From positions 1 to 20,248 of the forward strand of contig JBIQLO010000054.1 of the NCBI GenBank assembly GCA_044464175.1: a stretch of DNA of 20,248 bases. Direction: 5' to 3'. The stretch is from JBIQLO01 sp044464175. Lineage in GTDB: Bacteria > Planctomycetota > Phycisphaerae > Tepidisphaerales > Tepidisphaeraceae. The notes under the pieces were generated by a model. The model saw only the letters and a list, made by a program, of their open reading frames with translations. It did no database searches and had not been told where the DNA came from. Of this stretch, positions 11,518 to 17,897 are shown one piece after another. The position numbers and the translations under genes were made by a program. How positions within the stretch are numbered: the first letter of the stretch is position 1; each line of letters begins with the position of its first letter.

Positions 11518-13572
11518 TTAGCGGGCCGCGCGGTGTCTGCGTCCTTTGCTTTTGGGCTGCCAGATGGCGCGCTCGTCGCGCGGTTCGGGCTCGCCGGAGC
11601 CGATGGTGGGGGCGGCGCTGAATTCGCGCAGCTTGTCGCGGAGCTGGGCCGCGCGCTCGAATTCGAGGTTTTTGGCGGCCTGAAGCATTTCCTCCTCCAG
11701 GAGTTTGATGATTTCGGTCTGGTCCATCTGCTCGACGTTGGCGCGGATGGCTTCCTGAACGGTCTTGCGGGCCTTGATTTCCGAATCGATGCCGCGGCGG
11801 ATGGCGCGCTGCACCGTGGCGGGGGTGATGCCGTGGGCCCGGTTGTATTCCATCTGAATCTGGCGGCGGCGGTTGGACTCGTCCATGGCGGCCTGCATGG
11901 CGGGGGTGACGGTGTCGGCGTAGAGAAGGACGCGGGCGTTGACGTTGCGGGCGGCGCGGCCGATGGTCTGGATGAGGGAGGTTTCGCTGCGGAGGAAGCC
12001 GGCCTTGTCGGCATCGAGAATGGCAACGAGGGAGACTTCCGGCAGGTCGAGGCCTTCGCGCAATAGATTGACACCGACCAGCACGTCATAGTCCCCCTGG
12101 CGCAGGTCCCGGAGGATTTCGACGCGCTCGACGGTCTGGATTTCGCTGTGGAGGTAGCGCCCGCGCAGGCCGGCCTCCTGGATGTAAGCGCTTAAATCCT
12201 CGGCCAGGCGCTTGGTGAGGGTGGTGACCAGCACGCGCTCGCCGCGCTGCGCCACCTGGCGGATCGCCTCCAGCAGATGGGGCACCTGCCCCTGGGCGGG
12301 CTGGACGGTGATCTCGGGATCCACCAGCCCGGTGGGGCGGATGATCTGCTCGACGACCTCGCCGCCGCAGTGTTCCAGTTCATATTTGCCGGGGGTGGCC
12401 GAGACGAAGACGACCTGCTTCCAGATGTCTTCCAGCTCGTCGAATTTCAGGGGGCGGTTGTCCAGGGCGCTGGGGAGGCGGAAGCCGTGATCGACCAGCA
12501 TCTGCTTGCGCTGGCGGTCGCCGTTGTACATGGCGCGGAGCTGGGGGAGGGTCACGTGGGATTCGTCGATGAGAATCAGGTAATCCTCGGGGAAGTAGTC
12601 CAGCAGGGTGTAGGGCTTTTCGCCCGGCTTGCGCCCGTCAAGGTGGCGGGAGTAGTTTTCGATGCCCGAGCAGAAGCCGACTTCCTGCATCATCTCCAGG
12701 TCGTATTTCGTGCGGGCCAGCAGGCGCTGGGCCTCCAGGAGCTTGCCTTCGCCCCGCAGCTGCATGACGCGCATCTCCAGTTCCTCCTGGATGGAGGCGA
12801 CGGCGCCGGCCAACTGGTCCTGGGGCATGACGTAGTGAACGGCGGGGTAGATGAAAAGCTGCGTCTCCTCCTTGAGCAGCTCGCCGGTGAGGGGGTTGAT
12901 GGCGTTGAGGGAGGCGATTTCATCGCCGAAAAAGTCGATGCGCCAGGCGAATTCCTCGTAGGCCGGGTGGAGCTCGACGACATCGCCCCGGACGCGGAAG
13001 GTGCCGCGTTTGAAGTCCACATCGTTGCGGGTGTATTGCAGCTCGATCAGCTTGCGGAGCAGGTCGTCGCGGTCGATGGATTCGCCGACGCGGATGGGCA
13101 GGACCGACGCCTTGTACTCGGAGGGGGAACCGAGGCCGAAGATGCAGGAGACGCTGGCGACGAGGATGACATCTCGGCGCGAGACGAGGTTGCTGGTGGC
13201 GCTAAGGCGGAGGCGGTCCAGGTCGTCGTTGCGGCTGGCATCCTTCTCGATGTAGATGTCGCGCTGGGGAATGTAGGCTTCGGGCTGGTAGTAGTCGTAG
13301 TAGGAGACGAAGTAGCCGACGGCGTTGTTGGGAAAGAGTTCCTTGAATTCCTCATAAAGCTGGGCGGCCAGGGTCTTGTTGTGGGAGATGACCAGCGTGG
13401 GCTTTTGCAGCTTTTCGATGACGTGGGCCATCGTGAAGGTCTTTCCGCTTCCGGTGACGCCCATGAGGGTCTGGAACTTTTTGTGCTGGTGCGCTCCTTG
13501 GACCAGGGCTTCAATGGCGCGTGGTTGGTCGCCCTGGGGCTGAAATTCGCTGATGACTTGCAGGTCGGGCAT
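11518..13572 (-). CDS. uvrB: Excinuclease ABC subunit B
   Basis: This 684-residue DNA damage recognition helicase of nucleotide excision repair receives damaged DNA from UvrA and recruits UvrC. Domains in order: Walker A GVTGSGKT (38-45), the damage-probing beta-hairpin region with SYYDYYQPEAYIP (90-102), Walker B DESH (336-339), SATPG (391-395), helicase motifs V and VI in LLREGLDLPEVSLVAILDADK and QTIGRAARN (535-543), and a C-terminal UVR domain (about 619-653, EFERAAQLRDKLRE) that contacts UvrC. A basic tail ends the protein. Length is at the high end of normal. The ATG at 13570-13572 has GGAG 5 bases upstream on the minus strand. C-ending codons on its own strand contrast with the G-ending codons of the DUF58 and transglutaminase genes. 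Confidence 0.97.
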   Translation of the reverse strand: MPDLQVISEFQPQGDQPRAIEALVQGAHQHKKFQTLMGVTGSGKTFTMAHVIEKLQKPTLVISHNKTLAAQLYEEFKELFPNNAVGYFVSYYDYYQPEAYIPQRDIYIEKDASRNDDLDRLRLSATSNLVSRRDVILVASVSCIFGLGSPSEYKASVLPIRVGESIDRDDLLRKLIELQYTRNDVDFKRGTFRVRGDVVELHPAYEEFAWRIDFFGDEIASLNAINPLTGELLKEETQLFIYPAVHYVMPQDQLAGAVASIQEELEMRVMQLRGEGKLLEAQRLLARTKYDLEMMQEVGFCSGIENYSRHLDGRKPGEKPYTLLDYFPEDYLILIDESHVTLPQLRAMYNGDRQRKQMLVDHGFRLPSALDNRPLKFDELEDIWKQVVFVSATPGKYELEHCGGEVVEQIIRPTGLVDPEITVQPAQGQVPHLLEAIRQVAQRGERVLVTTLTKRLAEDLSAYIQEAGLRGRYLHSEIQTVERVEILRDLRQGDYDVLVGVNLLREGLDLPEVSLVAILDADKAGFLRSETSLIQTIGRAARNVNARVLLYADTVTPAMQAAMDESNRRRQIQMEYNRAHGITPATVQRAIRRGIDSEIKARKTVQEAIRANVEQMDQTEIIKLLEEEMLQAAKNLEFERAAQLRDKLREFSAAPTIGSGEPEPRDERAIWQPKSKGRRHRAAR

Positions 13573-13695
13573 GGGGACTCCGTTGGGCGGAATTGGGTTT
13601 GGTTCGTTTCGTAATCTGTCGTAGTGGTGTCGGGGTCAAAAACGGCGTTTTGAGCATGCCACGGGGGTTTTGGCTTTGGTTCGTTTGGGTTGGGT

Positions 13696-13710
13696 ACGAC
13701 AGGTTGTCGT
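13696..13710. promoter_or_regulatory. Perfect inverted repeat upstream of uvrB (candidate operator)
   Basis: ACGACA-GGT-TGTCGT is a perfect 6-3-6 dyad, 124 bases upstream of the uvrB start codon. The half-site TGTCGT also occurs at 13617-13622, close to the likely uvrB promoter. uvrB is commonly in the LexA (SOS) regulon, so a damage-response operator is one reading. The dyad does not match the E. coli or Bacillus LexA consensus, and no regulator is known from the window. Confidence 0.3.
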
Positions 13711-13998
13711 CTCATCCGTCGAGAATTTTAGGGCGGGGGACCAACGGCTTTCCACAGGGGATGAATGACGTTGACGCATGGAGGAGCATAGGCAGTTGTT
13801 CGGATTTTGTCAAGGGGCGGGGGTCATGAATTTTCGAGGGATGGGAAACACCTGCCTTCGGCCCAGCGGCACAGCGGGGGGAGGAAAGGAAGAGGGCCGC
13901 CCGAAGCCTCTCCTACGATGCCTGCGGCTTGCGGATACATCGGCCAGAGGGGCGAGGGCCCCACAGGCTCAACGGCCTCGACAAGGCCGGAGGTTGTT

Positions 13999-14028
13999 TT
14001 GCCTTTTGTCGAGCGTGGCGGCTATGAT
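13999..14028 (+). promoter_or_regulatory. Probable promoter of the DUF58 gene, giving a leaderless mRNA
   Basis: TTGCCT (13999-14004) and TATGAT (14023-14028) are spaced by 18 bases. Six bases (GGGGCA) separate the -10 box from the GTG start at 14035, so transcription would start at or within one or two bases of the start codon. There is no Shine-Dalgarno sequence at a workable distance. Confidence 0.5.
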
Positions 14029-14034
14029 GGGGCA

Positions 14035-15450
14035 GTGGCCCGACGCGACCCGACCAAGACGTTCATCCGATACCGGCCTTCGTTCGACTTTTCACTGACG
14101 GGGCTGATTTACTGTTCCATCATGATGTTCATGGCGCTGGCCGCGATGAACAGCCAGGCGAACCTGCTGTTTGGGGTGTTCGGGCTGATGGCGGGGGTGC
14201 TGCTGATCAGCGGGTCGATCAGCCGGCTGGTGCTGCGGAAGCTGGAGGTTCGGCGGGTGCTGCCGGACATGGCGGTGGTGGGGCGCAAGTGCGCGATCAT
14301 GTACGAATTCGTCAATAAGAAGCGGTTCTGGCCGAGTTTGTCGGTATCGATGGGGGAACTGGACGGGTGTGAGGGGTTCGTCAAGCAGCCGTTCACCTAC
14401 ATGCTGCACGCGGCGGCCAAGATGACGGCGCGAGTGCCGACGGACGTGGTGCCCAAGCGGCGGGGGCTGCATGTGCTGGACCGTTACCAGATCGGCACCA
14501 GCTTCCCCTTCGGGTTCATCAAGCGGGCGGTCACGCGGCGGCAGAAGGATGCGCTGCTGGTCTGCCCGGCGCTGGGGCAGGTGGATGCGCGGCTGCTGAA
14601 ATTGTGCCAGTCGGCAGACAAGACCGGGGCGGTGATGCGCCCGCGGCGCGGGGGGCTGGATGAATTTTACGGGCTCAAGGAGTACCGGACGGGCGAGAAC
14701 CCGCGGTGGATCTACTGGAAGCGGTCGGCCCGCACGGGGGTGCTGGTGGCGCGGGAGATGACGCAGGCGGCCCCGCCGAAACTGATGCTGCTGGTGGACA
14801 CCTATCTGCCGGAGGTGTCGCCCACGGGGTATGCGGATGTGGAGCGGACGATCGCGATGGCCGCTTCCCTGGCTCATCACGCGCTGGATGCGGGGATGGC
14901 GGTGGGGCTGCACGTGTGGGGGGGGCAGGAGGGGTGGATCACGCTGCCGCCCAACCGGGGCAAGCGGCACGCGCGGGACATTCTGGCGGCCCTGGCGCAG
15001 CTGCCGCGGAATGTGAGCCATTCGCCCAAGATGCTGATGGCCGACAGCCGGGAGTTTCTCAAAGGGGGAGCCACGCCGGTGGTCCTGACGCCGCGCCAAA
15101 TCACGGTGGCGCGGACCGAGGCGGGGCGCGGGGGGCAGTTGATCCTCTCGGCCACCAGCCGGGAAGCGTCGCGGTGGTTCCGGTTCGACCCCAACATCGA
15201 CTTTTCCCGCACGATGCCGGAGGAGGAAGGACAAAAGACGATCGACCGGAAGCGGCGGGAGGCGGAAGGGCGGTGGAAATGGTTCTGGAGGAAGATCAGC
15301 ACCAACGGCGCAGAAGCGGATCGGGCCGACGGAGCGCTGCATCTGCTGAAGCCGGAAATGGAGAAGGTCGAAGTCCGAAGCTCGAAATTCGAAACGCATT
15401 CAACCGCCAAATCGTCGAAGTCCCAGACCTGGGGCGACGGCGGGTTTTGA
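14035..15450 (+). CDS. DUF58 domain-containing membrane protein
   Basis: The frame is open from 13807, but residues before 14035 are low-complexity and read from an intergenic repeat. I start at the GTG at 14035, just after a -10 box, giving MARRDPTKTFIRYRPSFDFS. Two membrane helices (about residues 20-38 and 43-62) are followed by a beta-sandwich-like region and the DUF58 core with RRGGLDEFYGLKEYRTGENP and RWIYWKRSARTG (about 204-235). A von Willebrand factor A-like part follows, containing LMLLVDTY. DUF58 proteins usually occur with a MoxR ATPase and a transglutaminase membrane protein and are thought to act in envelope assembly or maturation of surface proteins; the exact role is unknown. 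The transglutaminase gene follows at 15571, while moxR is not in the window. The last 25 or so residues are encoded by a palindromic repeat that contains the stop codon, so the native C-terminus may have been altered. Confidence 0.87.
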   Translation: MARRDPTKTFIRYRPSFDFSLTGLIYCSIMMFMALAAMNSQANLLFGVFGLMAGVLLISGSISRLVLRKLEVRRVLPDMAVVGRKCAIMYEFVNKKRFWPSLSVSMGELDGCEGFVKQPFTYMLHAAAKMTARVPTDVVPKRRGLHVLDRYQIGTSFPFGFIKRAVTRRQKDALLVCPALGQVDARLLKLCQSADKTGAVMRPRRGGLDEFYGLKEYRTGENPRWIYWKRSARTGVLVAREMTQAAPPKLMLLVDTYLPEVSPTGYADVERTIAMAASLAHHALDAGMAVGLHVWGGQEGWITLPPNRGKRHARDILAALAQLPRNVSHSPKMLMADSREFLKGGATPVVLTPRQITVARTEAGRGGQLILSATSREASRWFRFDPNIDFSRTMPEEEGQKTIDRKRREAEGRWKWFWRKISTNGAEADRADGALHLLKPEMEKVEVRSSKFETHSTAKSSKSQTWGDGGF

Positions 15451-15492
15451 ATTTCGATTTTTCGGGCGTGTTTCGGATGTCGAACTTCGGAT
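15373..15492. repeat. Imperfect long palindrome (TTCGAA-rich element) covering the 3' end of the DUF58 gene
   Basis: The left arm (15373-15397, containing TCCGAAGCTCGAAATTCGAA) and right arm (15466-15492) are inverted copies, matching at 21 of 25 positions with a 2-nt gap. Inside, ATTCAA (15398-15403) pairs with TTGAAT (15447-15452), CCGCC (15404-15408) with GGCGG (15439-15443), and CCCA/TGGG at the tip. The whole unit can fold into one hairpin of about 120 nt. Its composition (AT-rich TTCGAA arms) differs from the surrounding coding DNA. It resembles intergenic TTCGAA-type repeats of planctomycete genomes, by memory only. Confidence 0.65.
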
Positions 15493-15542
15493 TTGGGACG
15501 TTTTCCGCCGGAGTCCGGGGCGAGGGAGTGAAGTCAATAACC

Positions 15543-15563
15543 AGGGCCGCTGAAGCGGACCCT
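15543..15563. repeat. Small palindrome AGGG-CCGC-TGAA-GCGG-CCCT just before the transglutaminase gene
   Basis: AGGG (15543-15546) pairs with CCCT (15560-15563), and CCGC (15547-15550) with GCGG (15555-15558), with a TGAA tetraloop and one bulged A. It ends 7 bases before the ATG at 15571 and takes the place of a ribosome site. A diverged relative lies at 13893-13920. I associate this kind of GGTCCGCTGAAGCGGACC palindrome with planctomycete intergenic regions, but this needs a genome search. Confidence 0.5.
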
Positions 15564-15570
15564 ACGAACG

Positions 15571-17838
15571 ATGTATGATATTCGCCAATTCAAGCCGACG
15601 CTGTATATCCTGCTGATCCTGGGCATGACGGCCTATGGGCTGGCAGCCGAGTCGATGGGGCTGTGGGTGCTGGGGGTGGGGGCGGTGCTGATCAACGCCT
15701 GGCTGATCTGGATGAACTGGTTCGTGCCACTGCCGCGGCTGATCGCCAACCTGGTGACGCTGGGGGCGCTGGCGCTGACGCTGCTGCAGGTGCGCTCGAA
15801 CGTGACGCCGGTGCTGGCGGTGGGAATGTTCCTGGTGCTGCTGCAGATCATCAAGCTCTTTGAGCAGCGCTACAACCGGGACTACGCCCAGTTGCTGGTG
15901 CTGAGCCTGCTGCTGATGGTGGCCGCCTCGATCAACACGGCCAGCCTGCTATTCGGCATCATGCTGATCGTCTACCTGTTCCTGAGCCTTTACTGCTGTC
16001 TGCTGTTCCACCTGAAGGTGGAGACGGACCACGCCAAGCAGGTGCTGGGGCTGCGGGAGGAGGCGCGAAATCTGGCGACGCTGCGGCAGGACCAGCGCTT
16101 TTTGACCCGCTCGATGCGGCGGCTGACGCTGGTGGTGGCGGTGGTGTCGGTGGCGTGCGCGGTGGTGGTGTTCGTCTTCTTTCCGCGCGGGGCCGGGGCG
16201 AATTTCATCGGCCCGCTGCAGTTCAAGGCGGTGCAGCGCATGACCGGCATGAGCGAGCAGGTGAGTTTCCAGCAATTGGCGCGGATCAGCCAGAACACCG
16301 AGGTCGTGGGGCATGTGTGGGTGTGGCACAACGGGCAACTGGTGCAGGGGACACGGGAGCTAATGCTCCGGGGCTCGACGCTGGACATCTATACCGGCGC
16401 CGACCGGCGCAACGGCGCGTGGCGCTGGGTACACGGACGCCCGGGCGCCCAGCCGCCGGTGGAGCGGATCGCGGCCCAGACGCCGCTGCTGCTGCCGCGG
16501 GGCAAGGTGCGCACTCCCTCGGCCGACACCTGGCGGCAGCGCATCCTGCTGGAGCCGACCGACACGCGGCTGATTTTCGGGCTGGCGGGGATGTCGGAAT
16601 TCACGCCGCTGAGCGATTCCATCGCCGCGCGCTACGAGGAGCGGGATGAGACGCTGCACAGCATCGAGCCGATGCGGCACCGGCTGGAGTATGAGGTGGT
16701 GTCGCGCGGCAAGCTGCTGCCGCCGGACCTCAAGGCGCTGGCGGAGGAGCCGATCCAGTCGCGGATCGACCCGAAGATCGCCGAGTTCGCCCGAAGGCCG
16801 GAGGTCTCGGGCAAGAACGCCAAGGGCCCGCTGGCGGCACAGCGCGACCCCAAGGCCCTGACGACGCCGCTGGACGCCCAGATCGCCAAGAACATCGCCG
16901 CCTACCTGCAGAAAAACTACGCCTACACGCTGGACCTGACCGACGCCAAGCGCATCCGGGGGGAGGACCCGCTGGTGGCGTTTCTCTATCAATTGAAGCG
17001 CGGGCACTGCGAGTATTTCGCCGGGGCGATGACGCTGATGTGCCAGAGCCTGGGCATCCGCGCCCGCATGGTCATCGGCTTCGCCTGCAACGAATACAAC
17101 CGCGTGGGGGGCTTTTACGTCATCCGCCAGTCGCAGGCGCACGCCTGGGTGGAGGCGCTGACGCCGCAGGGGTGGCAGGCGTTCGATCCCACCTCCGGCC
17201 GGCAGGCCCAGGGCCAGGGGCACGCCAGCACCTGGCGGCAGTTCAAGCAGCTGTTCGACTACATCGAGTTCACCTGGGCCAACTCGGTCGTCGCCTACGA
17301 CCAGGACAACCGCCAGAACCTGATCACCGGGCTGGAGACGAAGCTGACCCAGACGGCGGCCACCAGCCATGTGGCGGTCACCAAGGCGTACAGCTGGTTC
17401 GGCACGGCCCAGTCGTGGTTCCTCAGTTCGTATCTGCTGGCGGGAATCCTGATTTTGATGGCCGTGGGCGTGCTGGCGGCGGTGGGGTGGTTCGCGTGGG
17501 AGCGGCTGAGGCTGCGCCGGCGGGCAGCGCATCTGGGGCTGGGGGCGTTGTCGGTATCGGACCAGGTGCGCCTGATGCGGCAACTGGGCTTTTATGATGA
17601 GATGATGCGCCTGCTGGCCCGGCGGCGGATCGTGCGGCCGCGCCATTTGACGCCGCTGGAATTCAGCCAGTCGCTGACGTATCTGCCGACCGAGGCGTTT
17701 GACATCATCCGCGAACTGACGCGCATCTTTTACCGGATTCGTTTCGGGAAATCGGAATTGAAACCGACCCAGCAGCGGCGGCTGTCGGTGGCGCTGGAGC
17801 AGTTGTCCCAGGCGCTGCCGTCGGACGGCGCGCGTTGA
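15571..17838 (+). CDS. Transglutaminase-like membrane protein (DUF3488/TgpA type)
   Basis: This 755-residue integral membrane protein has about six to seven N-terminal helices (residues 11-206), a large soluble region, one C-terminal helix (about 617-643) and a DUF4129-like helical tail (about 670-735). The transglutaminase core has all three catalytic residues: C480 in RGHCEYFAGAM, H524 in QAHAWVEA and D539 in FDPTSG. By analogy with TgpA of Pseudomonas, the core lies outside the cytoplasm and acts on cell-envelope proteins or peptides. The substrate is not known. It follows the DUF58 gene by 120 bases, which are filled with two palindromic elements, and likely belongs to the same operon. 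No ribosome site is visible before the ATG at 15571. Upstream in-frame stops fix the start at or after this codon. Codons are G-ending, as in its neighbours. Confidence 0.92.
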   Translation: MYDIRQFKPTLYILLILGMTAYGLAAESMGLWVLGVGAVLINAWLIWMNWFVPLPRLIANLVTLGALALTLLQVRSNVTPVLAVGMFLVLLQIIKLFEQRYNRDYAQLLVLSLLLMVAASINTASLLFGIMLIVYLFLSLYCCLLFHLKVETDHAKQVLGLREEARNLATLRQDQRFLTRSMRRLTLVVAVVSVACAVVVFVFFPRGAGANFIGPLQFKAVQRMTGMSEQVSFQQLARISQNTEVVGHVWVWHNGQLVQGTRELMLRGSTLDIYTGADRRNGAWRWVHGRPGAQPPVERIAAQTPLLLPRGKVRTPSADTWRQRILLEPTDTRLIFGLAGMSEFTPLSDSIAARYEERDETLHSIEPMRHRLEYEVVSRGKLLPPDLKALAEEPIQSRIDPKIAEFARRPEVSGKNAKGPLAAQRDPKALTTPLDAQIAKNIAAYLQKNYAYTLDLTDAKRIRGEDPLVAFLYQLKRGHCEYFAGAMTLMCQSLGIRARMVIGFACNEYNRVGGFYVIRQSQAHAWVEALTPQGWQAFDPTSGRQAQGQGHASTWRQFKQLFDYIEFTWANSVVAYDQDNRQNLITGLETKLTQTAATSHVAVTKAYSWFGTAQSWFLSSYLLAGILILMAVGVLAAVGWFAWERLRLRRRAAHLGLGALSVSDQVRLMRQLGFYDEMMRLLARRRIVRPRHLTPLEFSQSLTYLPTEAFDIIRELTRIFYRIRFGKSELKPTQQRRLSVALEQLSQALPSDGAR

Positions 17839-17850
17839 ATCGGTCCCCTC

Positions 17851-17879
17851 TTGACAGCGGCCGCGTTTTCTCCAACAAT
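17851..17879 (+). promoter_or_regulatory. Probable promoter of the ArsR/methyltransferase gene
   Basis: A perfect -35 TTGACA (17851-17856) is followed after 17 bases by AACAAT (17874-17879, four of six matches). The predicted start is about 17886, leaving roughly ten leader bases before the ATG at 17896. The TTG of the -35 box could be misread as a start codon for a longer protein. Confidence 0.55.
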
Positions 17880-17897
17880 CCATCCGGATGAATGGAT
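17878..17897. promoter_or_regulatory. Nested inverted repeats over the start site of the ArsR/methyltransferase gene (candidate autoregulatory operator)
   Basis: CATCCGGATG (17881-17890) is a perfect 10-bp palindrome. ATCCAT (17878-17883) and ATGGAT (17892-17897) form a second inverted repeat around it. Both sit between the -10 box and the start codon, where a bound ArsR-type repressor would block transcription. The link to this protein is inference from position. Confidence 0.4.

Larger units (their letters stand above)
13573..14034. other. 462-nt divergent intergenic region with repeats and dyads
   Basis: No convincing gene is present; the short frames here lack ribosome sites and protein-like composition. 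It holds a 12-bp direct repeat TTTGGTTCGTTT at 13598-13609 and 13675-13686, a hairpin TCAAAA/TTTTGA (13637-13654), a perfect 6-3-6 dyad ACGACA-GGT-TGTCGT (13696-13710) whose half-site TGTCGT recurs at 13617-13622, and a single imperfect DnaA-box-like TTTCCACA (13749-13756). The uvrB promoter must lie in the left part; TTGACC with a poor -10 is the best I can find. Near 13893-13920 lies a diverged copy of the AGGGCCGC...CTACGA element found at 15543-15567. The right end carries the promoter of the DUF58 gene. Confidence 0.6.

Noticed and set aside
12277..13614. 445-residue plus-strand frame opposite uvrB
   Set aside because: It is the mirror of the highly conserved uvrB sequence and has no family resemblance.
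13740..13760. DnaA box (TTTCCACA) marking oriC
   Set aside because: Single site with two mismatches to TTATCCACA and no cluster; insufficient to call an origin even with the nearby skew flip.
13807..14034. 76-residue N-terminal extension of the DUF58 protein
   Set aside because: Low-complexity sequence read from an intergenic repeat; the GTG at 14035 follows a -10 box and starts the family-like RRDPTKTFIRYRPSFDFS.
13593..14098. Short frames in the uvrB-DUF58 gap, including 13593-13829 and 13778-14098
   Set aside because: No SD, Arg/Gly/Ser-rich translations, overlap with repeats and with the DUF58 promoter.
17851..17895. TTG start for the ArsR/methyltransferase protein
   Set aside because: The TTG belongs to a perfect -35 TTGACA; the added 15 residues are not ArsR-like.
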